Shown in pieces: positions 19,061 to 30,649 of a stretch of DNA of 64,000 nt; within the stretch, counting starts at the first letter, position 1, and each line of letters begins with the position of its first letter. A program made the translations under genes and the position numbers. This stretch comes from Impatiens glandulifera (lineage: Eukaryota > Streptophyta > Magnoliopsida > Ericales > Balsaminaceae). The stretch spans positions 43,893,771-43,957,770 of the forward strand of contig NC_061869.1 in assembly GCF_907164915.1 (NCBI RefSeq), read 5' to 3'. The notes under the pieces were generated by a model that was given only the letters and a program-made list of their open reading frames with translations, ran no database searches and was not told the origin of the DNA.

Positions 19061-21355
19061 TGAGCAAAAATTGAAATTAGAGAGATAATGCAAAACAAGT
19101 TTTTGTGTGAAACCTCTCTTTAAATTGAGAGTAAAAAATCACGGGAACCGAATCAGTCATTTAATAATTCACTATAATCAACTAGGTTACATATAACAGT
19201 TTACTTTAGATATAATCAAACTAGAGTCATTAATCAATTAATCAATTAATAAAAATCACACAACAATCTTCGCAAATAACAACAAAGAACACAAACGAGC
19301 AAAATCAACCAACCGTACAAATTCTGTAATTTTAGTTTTCTATTAGACTGACTTAGAATGCTCAGAAAATAGATTTTCATCATTCAACGTAGTTCAAAAT
19401 TAACCAACAAGCTATAAAAGTTTGAAGTCGATCAAATTGTGCAAACTCCAACAAACAAAAATCTTCTTTTTCTGCTACCCCAAACTACTAAATCTATTTT
19501 GATATGCTATCCCTTTTTGTTATATATCAAATATAGAAAAAACTTATATAAAAATATAATGTTACTTCACATTATATTATGTGTGCCTAAATAAATATCA
19601 CTTGAGTCTCTCAAGTAGAAGGATAAACCCGAAAAGGGCAGGCATATTCAACTATGGTGATCTGCTCTATTATTAGATGTGTAGATAATTAGAATATCTA
19701 GGATTTTCTTATGGAGATATTTTATTTTATAAAAATAAATTCTTACTTCAGCATACTAGACCTAGATTAATTTCTTATACTTGGAGGAATTAGCATTACA
19801 TCGACTATTGTTCTTCTCCCTTGAAGTATCCAGCCATCTTATATCAAATCTGTAATTTTTTTTATTTATTTCACTAGCTTATATTCTTTCTTCTTACTTT
19901 AGTTTTTAAATAGGGGCATGTTGATTACTACGATTTCACATATTGGAACATCGAATCATGGTCGTCTTTGAGCTTTGCATAAATTTGATTCTCTAGTTTC
20001 AGTTCGATCCATTTTGGGCCTTATCATGATAAAGAAGATTATAGTTAAAATGTTTCAATGTTTGGTGTCAAACTTTCAAATTATTCCTAGACTTAATGTT
20101 CCAATGTCTTTTTTTTTCAAGATCCTAATTAGCTATTTTAACAACGAACTTTACTTTGAAGAGGTTATTTTTTATTTTGAATTTTCATTACATGATGAAT
20201 TTAACTTATTAAAAATAGACCAGGACAAAGTAACTTCTTAATCAGGTCCTTTTCTTTTATAATCATTGCACTATAAATTTTCATGCTATCTCAATTGGAT
20301 TAGCACTATTTTTTAATTTTCTTATTCAATATATTGGAAAACATTAACTATTTCTGTTTAAAACATGTATTAATATTCTTTACTAGACTTATTAAATAGT
20401 CTTTATTTATGCTTTAGAAATACGTTACTTTTGTTTTGATGGTTGAGCTTTTAAAATTGTACTACTTAATCATTAAGTAGGATGTTGTTTTTGTTTAAAC
20501 AAAATCATGATCTCTATGAATTAGATATTTGATGAAGGTTGGATTAATATCATAGCTTGTATCATTTTCATTAAGTGAAACAATGTTATCATTTTTGCCT
20601 ATTAATCCAGATAAATTTGCATGCTACTTGAATTTGTTGATTATGACTTCAATTGTTTTTTTGTTTGTGGCAAAAATATTAAGATGTGAGTTTAAAATGT
20701 ATTATTATATTTATTTTCAATTTTTAAATATAAGATTGAGCTCGAAGATTCAATGAAATATGTTGAAGTCAAGTTAGTGAGATTAACTCAAACAAATACA
20801 AATAATATTTGTTGTGGATGGATCTACAATTTATGTCCTACTTGCAAGAAGTCTAATTTCATAAGGTGTGAATGTGAAAGGAGAATGGTAATCATTTTTA
20901 TTTGATTAAATTCTTAGATGTTAGCTGCAATCTAAATTCTAAACAAAAAATTTCTATTTTTCAGATTACGACGGCTAGCATTAATCTTGTTCAATTTTCT
21001 CAAGGGATTGAGAAAACTGGAATAGCCCTTGTTTCTGAACTCAAGATTATGTAGAGAGAGTTAAAAAATTTACAAGTTGTGATGATGTTTTTCTTAAAGG
21101 GTAAAATTATCTTCGTTAATCTATAATTTACTTTAATATCACATTAATCATAATGAAACATTTAGGCATTTGATTGCTCTCTAATTATAAGTTTCTAGAT
21201 AATAGGACAAGACAAGCTAGTTGAAGGAGAGTTCTACATAGGAAGAAGTTTATGATAGTCCATCTGTAAACAAATTATGTATGAAATTTATATGGATAAA
21301 CAAATTTTGTAATTATGATTATTTAATTTTATAGGTAGATTTCAGGACAATTTAA
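19057..21355. other. AT-rich region, possible remains of an intron-containing gene at the right
   Basis: No identifiable protein is present. A frame at 19975-20241 (88 codons) matches nothing I recognise. At about 20733-20888 an open stretch reads ...CCGWIYNLCPTCKKSN..CECERRM, with paired cysteines like a small zinc-binding motif. It is followed by an intron-like gap ending in TTTTTCAG (20957-20964) and more open sequence. The copia element at 21361 splits a further open stretch. Gene status is speculative. Confidence 0.3.
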
Positions 21356-21360
21356 TATTG

Positions 21361-21724
21361 GGTTAGGATTTGAATCTCCTAAATTCGACCAACTTGAAAC
21401 AATCTGTAAAAATGCAAGAAAGAAGAACACAAGAAGACACATATTTATAATCGTTCACTCAAATTAAGTTACATCCACTTCAGCCACCACCAGATTTCAC
21501 TATGAAGAAGAAGAAATACAGAATTTTTTGCTTCACACTTTATCTCTCTAGAATTTTGTCTTAACAATGTAAACCCTTAATAAATACATATTTATAGGGT
21601 AAACATTCAGGTAATAAACCTAAATAACTTTGGTCAGGCCCAAGCCCAAAACCAAAAAGAAAACCAAATAAACTCTAATTAACAATGTAGAGTTTATTAT
21701 AAGTGTAGGCTCCATAACTCAACA
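21361..21724 (-). repeat. 3' LTR of the minus-strand copia element (364 bp)
   Basis: Its inner edge is next to the polypurine tract (plus strand tttctcacttgg at 21725-21736). It matches the LTRs at 25212-25583 and 6534-6900 along its length. Confidence 0.92.
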
Positions 21725-22916
21725 ATTTCTCACTTGGAGACTAACTTCATCATCTCTCGATCGGTGGCGGCTTTCCATCCGGTGTCTTAACGAAGAAGAC
21801 CAACTGAAGTTGCACAAAACTTTCAGTTTCTCATTCGTCACAGCTTTCATCAACATATTAGCTAGATTCTCACTCCCGGGAATCTTCTTAAGAGCTAACA
21901 CTCCATCTTCTAAAGCTGACCAGATGAAATGATAACGAACTTGTATATGCTTCGTCATTCCATTATAAACAAGATTCTTTCGCAACACACTTCCCTCGTA
22001 GTCTTGACCCAATTCTCGCAAAAAGGATTGTAACCACATCATCTCCTTAGAAGCCTCTGTCACAGCAACATACTCTGCTTCACAACTAGAAAGAGCAAAA
22101 ATCTTCTGCAATTTTGAAATTCAATTGATTGCAGTACCTCCCAGAGTATAAATGTACCATGTTGTGCTCTTCCTACTATCAACATCACCACCATTGTCAG
22201 CATCAACATATCCTTCCAAACCCATATTAGAATTTCGAAAACACAAAGCGAGACTCGTACTTCCTCTTAAGTATCGTAGTATCCACTTTACTACTTCCTA
22301 ATCTTGTCTATCTGGGTTGCTTATTAAACTGCTAACAACTCTCACTGTATGTGTTATGTCTGGTCTTGTGCAAACAATCGCATACATAATATAACCAATG
22401 GCAGAGGCATACGGAACAGTGACCATGTAACTTTTCTCCTCCTCTGTTGATGGCGACTGGTCTTTAGATAGTCTTAAGTGACTAGCTAAGGGGGTAGTAA
22501 CTGGTTTTGCATCATATAAGTTGAACCTGGTAAGAACATTCTTCACATATTCTTCTTGTGAAAGCTTGAGAACTTGTTCATACTTGAAAATTCTCATCCC
22601 AAGGATTTGCCTTGTACCTCATTGTTTTATCATGTTCTTCTTTAATCCTGAAGATTCATTTGTTGTAAAGTGCTTTCTTTCCATTTGGTAGCTCAGTGAG
22701 CTCCCAAGTCTGATTCAACATCAAAGAGTGCATTTCATCTTTCATAGCAGACTCCCACTTAATCGATTCATCAGATTGTAGTGTTTCCTCATAACAATCA
22801 GGTTCACCTCTATCTGCCAATAAGATATAGTTCAGGGATGGAGACCACCTCTCAACTTGTTTTCAATTCCTTGACGGTCTTCTTAACTGTATAACCGGTG
22901 TTTGCTGATTTACCTC
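21725..22916 (-). pseudogene. copia RT remnant and RNase H, core deleted
   Basis: Reading leftward, the RT N-terminus is present (MHSLMLNQTWELTELPNGKKAL) up to KTMRYKA near 22610. It then joins directly to the segment just before MRIFK, LSQEEYVKNVLTRFNLYDAK and PVTTPLASHLRLSKDQ. The roughly 180 residues between, which hold the DVKTAFL-type box and YVDD, are missing. The RNase H part retains QKIFALSSCEAEYVAVTEAS and a normal C-terminus (KIPGSENLANMLMKAVTNEKL), with frameshifts around 22300 and 22120. Compared with the related fragment at 5466-6438, which retains YVDD, this is an internal deletion. Confidence 0.9.
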
Positions 22917-23924
22917 TCAGGCCACGTTCTCAACAATTTCATCTTCAAAAACACATTGTTCTTCTGTGACAGTCGATATATATTCAGCTGGAAATTCTCT
23001 CAAATCGACTATACTAGTCTCTTCCAACTTGGAATCACCATCTGATGTCTTCCCAACACAATCTTTGTAGAGAACATGTTCATTGGAGATAACATTTCTG
23101 CTACGAATGATCTTCCGATTTTGATTATCCCAGAAACGATAACCAAACTTGATACCACCATAATCAATGAAAATTTTTTTATTAGACTTTGGATCAAGCT
23201 TGCTCCTATCACATTCATTAATATGAACATATGATAAACAACCAAACACTTTCAAATAAGAAAGGTTTACCTTTTTATTGCTTCAGGCTTCTTCAGGAAT
23301 TCTGAATTCAAGAGGAACAGAGGGTCCTCTGTTTATCAAGTAGGAAGCAATATTTATAGCTTCTGTCCAGAAGGTTTTAGGCAGCTCTACATGCAACCTC
23401 ATACTTCTAGTACGCTCGTTCAATGTTATATTCATTCGTTCAACTACTCCATTCTCTTGAGGCGTTTGGGGAATAGTCTTCACCATACTGATCTCATTCA
23501 CAACACAATACTCTTTGAAATCTGAATTGATATATTCACCTCCATTGTCGGATCTCAAGCACTTAACTTTCTGATTTGTTTCATTTTCAACCAAAGTCTT
23601 CTATTTCTTGAAAATAGAAAATACTTCTGACTTGTGCTTCATAAAATATACTCATACCTTTCTTATCGAATCATCTATAAACGTCACGTAGTATTGTGAT
23701 CCGCCAATAGAAGAAACAAGTGTAGGTCCCCACACATCAGTGTGTACCAACTCTAGCCTTTCTTTCTTGAGCTTCTTCTCAATCTTTAAGAAACTCACCC
23801 GTTTCTATTTTCCAAGAATGCAGTTTTCACATAACTGATGATCAACAGACTTCAGTTCTGGAATCTGTCCATTCTTCAAAAGAATTTTCATCCCTTTTTC
23901 GCTCATATGGCCCAACCTACAATG
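22917..23924 (-). pseudogene. copia GAG-pre-integrase and integrase, stop-ridden
   Basis: Reading leftward: HCRLGHMSEKGMKILLKNGQ (GAG-pre-integrase HHCC-type zinc region) with ENCILGK, then VHTDVWGPT (first catalytic Asp), [20 protein letters not shown] (second Asp) and PQTPQENGVVERMN (catalytic Glu). The C-terminal part is KVFGCLSYVHI...RSKLDPKS..FIDYG. In-frame stops fall at positions normally Trp (before HCRLGH; V-stop-VYF; K-stop-K). The DD35E residues themselves are still present. In the live element this integrates the cDNA. Confidence 0.9.
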
Positions 23925-25168
23925 TCATAGCTCACTGTTCTTCGAGTCATCAACTACGGCAGCAACTGTTTCTCTGCAAGTTGAAGTCGTGTATGACGTT
24001 CCAGTTTTGTGACATCGAGCTACAATAATTGCTCTTTTAGTCACCTTCCACGCACCATTTCCACAACTAAAATTGTGACCTTCTTCGTCAAGTTGTGTAA
24101 TAGAAATCAGATTGCGCATTAATCCTGGAATGTGTCTCACCTTATTAATCTTCCAAACAGAACCATTTGTCATCTTCAATTTAATGTCCCCCATGCCAAC
24201 AATATCTAGTGACTCACCATGTGCGAGATAAATTTTCCCACAATATCCAACCACATAATTCTCCATTAATTCTTTGTGGGCAGTGGTGTGGAAAGACGTT
24301 CCTGAGTCCAAAACCCATGAATCTATCGGGCTATCAACAGAAAGAAGTAACGCATCAGTGACATTTTTAGTAACAACGTTGGTTGTATTATTTTTATCAT
24401 CACTGTTTCTCTTCGATGTTTTACAGTTCCTCTTCAAATGACCATATTTACCATAATTTCAGCACTCAAATGTTCGCCCAGACTTTGACTGACTCCTCTT
24501 GCTCCTTGACATAGATCTGCTCTTATCTCGGTTGAAATTTCTATCATTGCATATGTCATTGTTTTCTACATTCAGAGTAGAGCCTTTGAACGTTTCACCA
24601 GAATCAATTTTAAGAACCTCTTCAGCAAGAATACGATCTCCAACTTCAACAAATTTCAGTTTAGCATTTCCAACTAAATTACTAATTACTGTCCTCATAG
24701 GTTCCCAGCTATTTGGTAGACATGTTAACAAAATCAGGGCACTTACTTCATCTCCAAAATCAATCTCAACAGATAGGAATTGATTCATAATTGTATTGAA
24801 TTCATTCAAATGAGTAGTGATAGAAGTAACATCAACCATTCTTAAGTAAAAGAATCTTTTCATTAAGTGTACCTTGTTGTTAGTAGATTGTTTCTCATAC
24901 ATATTAGAAAGAGCTTTCATCAGACCTATGGTGGTCTTCTCCTTTGCTACATTTTGAGCAACTGTCTTGGCTAGAGTCAATTGGACAACTCTCAAAACCT
25001 GTCTATCAAGGAGTTTTCATTTAGCTTCATCCATCTTCTCTGGTTTCTCACTCAAAGGAACATGAAGCTTCTTTCCATAGAGATAATTTTCAATCTGCAT
25101 TCTCCAGAAGGCATAATCTGGCCCATAGAATCTTCCAATCCAATGTCCTATCTGTTCTCACTTGCCAT
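23925..25168 (-). pseudogene. copia gag and protease, decayed
   Basis: An ATG is found at 25168-25166 near the primer-binding site. The N-terminal part is frameshifted (KLHVPLSEKPEKMDEAK survives). From about 24995 leftward the frame is UBN2-type gag (LMKALSNMYEKQSTNNKVHL, LLTCLPNSWEPMRTVISN), followed by an Arg/Ser-rich stretch and a zinc knuckle. In the knuckle the Trp codon is TGA (24459-24461) and the second Cys is Tyr, so it reads C-stop-NYGKYGHLKRNC. In the same frame the aspartic protease follows (SWVLDSGTSFHTT, catalytic DSG intact; GNGAWKVTKRAIIVAR) down to a stop at 23925. Confidence 0.9.
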
Positions 25169-25197
25169 TGTTTCCAATGCTCAGATCTAGCCTAGCT

Positions 25198-25211
25198 GCT
25201 CTGATACTAGT
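25198..25211 (-). other. primer-binding site for initiator tRNA-Met
   Basis: On the minus strand the sequence after the 5' LTR reads ACTAGTATCAGAGC, close to the TGGTATCAGAGC complement of plant initiator tRNA-Met. It begins at the LTR edge. Confidence 0.85.
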
Positions 25212-25583
25212 TGTTAGGATTTGTATCTCCCAAATCCGACCAGCTTGAAACAATCTGTAAATAATGCAAGAAAGAGAGAACACAAGAAGACACAGATTTA
25301 TAGTGGTTCACTCAAATTGAGCTACGTCCACTTCAGCAACCACCAGATTTCACTATGAAGAAGAAGAAGGAATACAGAGTTTTTGCCTCAAACTTTATCT
25401 ATCTAGAATTTTTTCTTCCACAATGTAAAACCTTAATAATTACTTATTTATAGGGTAAACATTTCGATAATAAACCTAAATTACTTTGGTCAGGTCCAAG
25501 CCCAAAACAAAAAAAAAACAACATAACAAACTCTAATTAACACTTATAGAGTTTATTATAAGTGTAGCCTCTATAACTCAACA
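25212..25583 (-). repeat. 5' LTR of the minus-strand copia element (372 bp)
   Basis: On the plus strand it begins TGTTAGGATTTG and ends ATAACTCAACA, followed by the target duplication TATTG. Confidence 0.93.
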
Positions 25584-25588
25584 TATTG

Positions 25589-27672
25589 ATGGATTAAGTG
25601 GTGTTGGATTATCTCCAGTTGTGCATCATAGACAAATTTGTTTCAAAATGTTAAAATTACAATTGAGAAATAATGTCAGTTTTAATATTTGTTCGAAATC
25701 AAATTAATTTACTTGTAAAAATGTATGATATTGTTAATATACTGAAACTTTGAATGTGGAACAAATAATCAGAACATATATTTTTAGGTTATTTGTTTTA
25801 TTCATTATTAATGTTAATATTTATATATACAATATTTACTTTAAATTTACTTAATTTTTAATAGGGTGAAAATCTTATAAATTCTATGATGTCATTCATT
25901 TTTTGGTCAAATGGCTATGGATGGATGGTAATATTAAATGGAGAATTTTTGGGAGAGGGAGCAGCATGTTACAATGGATTCAAATTTATATCTAATTTTA
26001 TTTTGTATTCATTTTATAAGATTGAGTAATAATATTTTCTTATGATACTGTAATATTGTTTGGTTATTTTGGTATTTTGAAAGTTTTAGTTTTATTATTA
26101 TAAACATTTATTTTAAGAACATTTAACTATATTTTTAGGTTTTTAATAGACGTAGTAAAAAAAATAGTAATTTTATACATTTAACAATGATAATTTATTC
26201 ATGTAGTCTTTTCTTTAATCATGATTTATATTATGTGGCCAAAGTTTAGCTACGTTAACCAATAGTGATAGATGAGATAGTTATGTCTGGCTATTGATTT
26301 TAGAGACAGTAAATTGAATAGTGGCGATAAATAGCTTCTTGATTTTATTGCTATGGAAAATTTGTTTACAAAAATCTTGGCAGTCTCGTTTTTCACCGCA
26401 AAATTGGGGGTCTGTTACGAGTTTTTAGTCTGTTACGAGTTTTTAACTTCGATCTCTTATTATTCTTCATCACTTGTCTATATCAACCAATTTTGCTCAC
26501 CAATGCTCATCAAATTGTTTTTAGACTTCAAATAAAAAAAAATTACTATAAAAATCCAAAGAAAAAGATAAATGAAAAATAAACAATAAAAAAAATTATT
26601 ATTTTCAGATATTTAAATTTTAAAACTATTATTTTTTTTTTAAAAAATGAATGGAGTGAATTTTAAGAATAATATAAAATGTACAAAAACAAAAATTAAC
26701 ACCTTATGTAGAAACAGAAATAGTAAAATAAGAAAGGTCAAATAAAAAATAAATAAATTCACGCTGTAAATCAAAAAATGAATGGAGTGAATTTTCAGAA
26801 CAATATAAAATGTACAAAAACAAAAATACTAAAATAAGAAAGGTCAAATAAAAATTAAATAAATTCACGCTGGAAATCCATGTAGAAATAGTATAATAAA
26901 ATATATATGGGATTATGTACGTTGTTACTAACCTCAACCAAGATCACTGGATTTTTCAGAACTTTTAGTGAGAGAAAATAATATAATTATACAATTAAAT
27001 CTCTTTTAAAGTAATAATTGATACAGGATAAAATATTATTTTACAAATTAATACTTTATCGATAAAGTAATATTTATTATTTTATAGAAGTATAAAAATT
27101 TTATATACGATATTACAATCCATTAGATTTTAAAAACAATCATTAAGAAATCACATACCGGTAATGAACACTAATTAAGGGATTGATCCTACGGATGAAG
27201 AATGATACGGTTATGAAATCATCTACGGATGAAAATATATTAAGTCGGTAATAAACACTAATGAAGGGATTGATCCTGATGAACCGGACAATTAGAATGT
27301 CAATCTAAGTGTGTAATCAAAGAAAACATTTAAACAATAAACCCTTTGAATAATTACTTGTGTTGTTACAACACGAACAAAACATATCGGAGTTATTTAT
27401 ACTTTACCTAAAGTCAAGGTTAATTTTGGCTTTGGTGGAAATTAGAAACAAGTTATTATAGATTCATATTTTAAAAAAAATTAATTTTTATAACTCATAT
27501 ACAATATACATATATATAATTATAGAATTATTACCTTACATAATATTTGGGTCCTTAATGACTTTCTAATTTTTATTATCTTATATTTTACAACATTGTC
27601 TCAAGTTGGGACCGACGAAATTTACTACTTGATCGGTATTATTAATTACTTTATCGGATATTACTTTAAATA
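25589..27672. other. AT-rich region with a local direct duplication
   Basis: No recognised gene is present. A block starting AAAAAATGAATGGAGTG at about 26642 is repeated at about 26773 (period about 131 bp, ending near 26880). Near 27160-27300 the phrases AACACTAAT..AAGGGATTGATCCT and TACGGATGAA recur. The first bases after 25588 continue an open stretch split by the copia element. Confidence 0.5.
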
Positions 27673-27687
27673 GGTTTAACTAGGGAT

Positions 27688-28260
27688 CACTGGTAAAAAA
27701 ATCGACCTTTACCGACGATATTTACCAAAGGTTTTCTAAATCCTTCGGAATTGATTCCGAGAGGAACAAATCTTTCGGTATTAAAAATATATAATCCGAG
27801 AGTCGTGTAAAACCTTCGGGTTTACTAATTATTACCGAAAGTTATACATATAACTTTCGGTATTTCAATTCCTAAAAAAATCAAAATAATTCTAAGTGTT
27901 GGAAATTGGGTAATTGCGAAGGTTATTCAAAAACTTTCGGTTTTACCTTTCCTGAATTTTTTAATTACGAAGGTTTCCCAATAAACCTTCGGTTTTCACT
28001 CATCCCAAAAAAAATGAAAAATAATTATAATTTTGGGAATGGTTAATTGCGAAAGTTATTCAAAAAACTTTAGGTTTTACCTTTTCTGAAATTCTTAATT
28101 GCGAAAGTTTTTCAATAAACCTTCGGTTTTAACTCATCCCAAAACAATTAAAAATGATTCTATGTTTGGTGATGGTTATTTCCGAAAGTTTTTCAATAAA
28201 CCTTAGATTTTGACTAATATTAAAACCGAAAGTAATATGAAAACCTTCGGTAACTACCTT
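27688..28260 (+). repeat. left subterminal repeats of the CACTA element
   Basis: About ten variants of CCTTCGGTTTT and its inverse GCGAAAGTT/CCGAAAGTT occur, many paired as inverted arms separated by a few A/T bases. In En/Spm such subterminal motifs are bound by the element's own DNA-binding protein; here that is inference. Confidence 0.8.
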
Positions 28261-28680
28261 TATAAATACAAACCATAACCCTTCTTTTTTTCATTCGCCT
28301 CTCTCCTTTCTCTCTCTTCCGCCCGCGCCGCAGCAAACTTCGCCGCTTCCCTTCTTCTTCTTCTTCTTCTCCCATTCGTCGCCGATCTGGGTTAGATTTA
28401 TATTGTTTTGTTAATTATTAGATTTAGATTTGTTATCGGTTAGTTTTATATTATCTAGATTTAGACTAATTTAGATTATTTGTTTGGTAGTTTGATTTAG
28501 ATTTGTTATTGCTTAGATTAGATTTATGTTAGTTTATATTATATTTTGTTTGTTAAATATATATATAATTTTGTTAGATTTTGTTAAATGTATGATATAT
28601 TTTGGTTATTGTGTTTGATTTAAGTTATATTAAATTTGAATTATGGTTATTTTGTTTGATTAATATATATAAAATTCTTT
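28261..28680 (+). promoter_or_regulatory. first leader-exon module: TATA-like site, CT-rich leader, intron
   Basis: After the subterminal repeats come CTTTATAAATAC (about 28258-28269), a CT-rich leader (28280-28390, tctctcctttctctctcttcc) and a donor-like GGTTAGATTT. A T-rich stretch then leads to the ATG at 28684. The same arrangement is repeated at 30900-31245 ahead of the transposase gene. Confidence 0.55.
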
Positions 28681-28683
28681 CAA

Positions 28684-28965
28684 GATGAGTGATTCATGAA
28701 AAACTCTTCGACGTACACTGGAGAAACTATCCCGGCAATACCAGAATTTGATTGCTTTATCAAAAGCTGAGGAATAGGGAGACAAATTTCGTTGGAATTG
28801 GAGCAAATCCGATTGAGGGACACGGAAATAGCTCAGTTGGTTATTGAACTAAAAGCGGAGAGTGCTCAAATGAAGCAAAAACTAGAGAATCTCGAACAAC
28901 AAGTCGGTTATTTTAAAAGGCATAATCAACCACCCCTCCTCCCCTCTCATCTACTAATTAGTAGA
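28684..28965 (+). pseudogene. truncated copy of the CACTA second gene
   Basis: Frames here read MSDS-stop-KTLRRTLEKLSRQYQNLIAL at the start. Then, after frameshifts, comes a coiled-coil-like section (LEQIRLRDTEIAQLVIELKA, AQMKQKLENLEQQV) ending KRHNQPPLLPS. The start resembles the N-terminus of the gene at 35252 (TWKTMRKTSSKLGKHYQNLL) and the end resembles its C-terminus (RQHKQPPPHSPTS). The middle DNA-binding part is absent. It is an internally deleted relic of that gene or of its paralogue. Confidence 0.6.
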
Positions 28966-29159
28966 ATTTATTTTTTTTTAATTATGTATAATCTGTTTCG
29001 TTTGACTGATAACATATTTGGTGTGTTTTGTTTTGAGAATTATGAATTATTATCTTTTAGTTTATTAATGTGGTTTATGAATTTTGTTTCCTTTATTAAT
29101 TGGTTATTTAAGAAAATTATAGAACATGTTTTATTTGTACTTTTGTCAAAAAAAAATAT

Positions 29160-30330
29160 GGTAATTGCGAAAGGTATTCAAAGAACCCTCGGTTTTAATT
29201 GGTAATTGCGAAAGTTTATTGAAAAACTCTCGCTTTTGACCTATTGCGAAAGTTTTCAATAGAACTTTCGCTTTTGACTCTTCCCCAAAAAAATTGAAAA
29301 TTTTTCTAAGTGTTGGGAAGGAGTATTTGCGAAAATTTTCAATAAAACTTTCGCTTTTGACCCTTCCCCAAAAAAATGAAAAATTTTCTTAGTGTTGGGA
29401 AGGGGTATTTGCGAAAGTTTTCAATAAAACATTCGCCTTTGACCCTTCCAAAAAAAACTGGAAATTTTTCTAAGTGTTGGGAAGGGGTATTTGCGAAAGT
29501 TTTCAATAAAACTTTCGCTTTTGACCTTTCCAAAAAAAACTGTAAATTTTTCTAAGTGGTGGGAAGTGGTATTTGCGAAAGTTTTCAATAGAACTTTCGC
29601 TTTTGACCTTCCCAAAAAAATGGAAATTTTTCGAAGTGTTGGTAAGGGGTATTTGCGAAAGTTTTTCAATAGAACTTTCTCTTTTGACCCTTCCCCAAAA
29701 AAATAAAATTGGAAATTTTTCTAAGTATTGGTATGGGGTATTTGCGAAAGTTTTTCAATAGAACTTTCGCTTTTGACCCTTCCCCAAAAAAATAAATTGG
29801 AATTTTTTTTAAGTGTTGGTAAGGGGTATTTGCGAAAGTTTTCAATAAAACTTTCGCCTATGACCCTTTCCAAAAAAAACTGGAAATTTTTCTAAGTGGT
29901 GGGAAGGGGTATTTGCGAAAATTTTCAATAATATTTTTGCCTTTGACCCTTCCCAAAAAAAAAATGGAAATTTTTCTAAGTGTTGGAGAAGGGGTATTTG
30001 CGAAAGTTTTCATTAGAATTTTCGCTTTTGACCAATCCCCTATAAAATTGGAAAATTTTCTAAGTGTTGGTAAGAGGTATTTGCGAAAGTTTTCAATAGA
30101 ACTTTCGCTTTTGACCCTTCCCAAAAAAATTGGAAATTTTTCTAAGTGTTGGTAAGGGGTATTTGCGAAAGTTTTCAATAGAACTTTCGCTTTTGACCCT
30201 TTCCAAAAACATTGGAAATTTTTCTAAGTGTTGGTAGGGGTATTTGCGAATATTTTCAATAGAACATTCGCTTTTGACCTTTCTCCAAAAAAATAACTTT
30301 CAGAAATAACCATCAAAACCTAAAGTTATA
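29160..30330 (+). repeat. internal 80-89-bp array with 11-bp-arm hairpins in the CACTA element
   Basis: The phrase GTATTTGCGAAAG recurs at 29405, 29488, 29569, 29649, 29738, 29826, 29909, 29994 and onward to about 30240. Each unit carries GCGAAAGTTTT and AAAACTTTCGC as perfect or near-perfect inverted arms around CAAT, then AAAAAAA-TGGAAATTTTTCTAAGTGTTGG. Roughly 13 units. The periodicity produces spurious short frames on both strands. Motifs match the element's subterminal repeats. Confidence 0.93.
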
Positions 30331-30649
30331 CCATTAACTTTCGGAATTACCACTTCATAATTTGTTAAATTAATTGGTTTTTTACTTTCCAATCTAGACT
30401 CATAACTAATATAATTGAGTGTGTGTTGTATTTTAAAAATTAAGATTGTGTTTAATGTTAAAATGTTTATGATTGTGTTTGATTATATAGAGAAGTGTAT
30501 ATAAATGTTTATGTTTGATTATCCTATGAATGTGTGTAATGTTTGATCATATGGATTGTGTAATATTATAAGGATATCAAATGTGTTAAATTAATGTTGT
30601 TCAAGGTTATTAGAAAGTTAAAAACCAATTAATTTTACAATTTGTCAAG

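Larger units (their letters stand above)
21361..25583 (-). mobile_element. Tnt1-like copia retrotransposon, both LTRs, RT core deleted
   Basis: The element is flanked by a perfect TATTG duplication (21356-21360 and 25584-25588). On the minus strand the 5' LTR is 25212-25583, the primer-binding site is about 25198-25211 (complement of initiator tRNA-Met: GGTATCAGAGC-like), gag-protease follows, then integrase, the RT remnant with RNase H, a polypurine tract and the 3' LTR 21361-21724. In the 3' LTR the terminal TG has changed (GGTTAGG on the plus strand instead of TGTTAGG). Coding parts carry many stops, and the RT catalytic core is missing. It was mobilised in trans or decayed after insertion. 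Confidence 0.95.

Noticed and set aside
29339..30178. Several overlapping 60-106-codon frames on both strands
   Set aside because: They arise from the 80-89-bp hairpin array inside the CACTA element and have no start context or domain.
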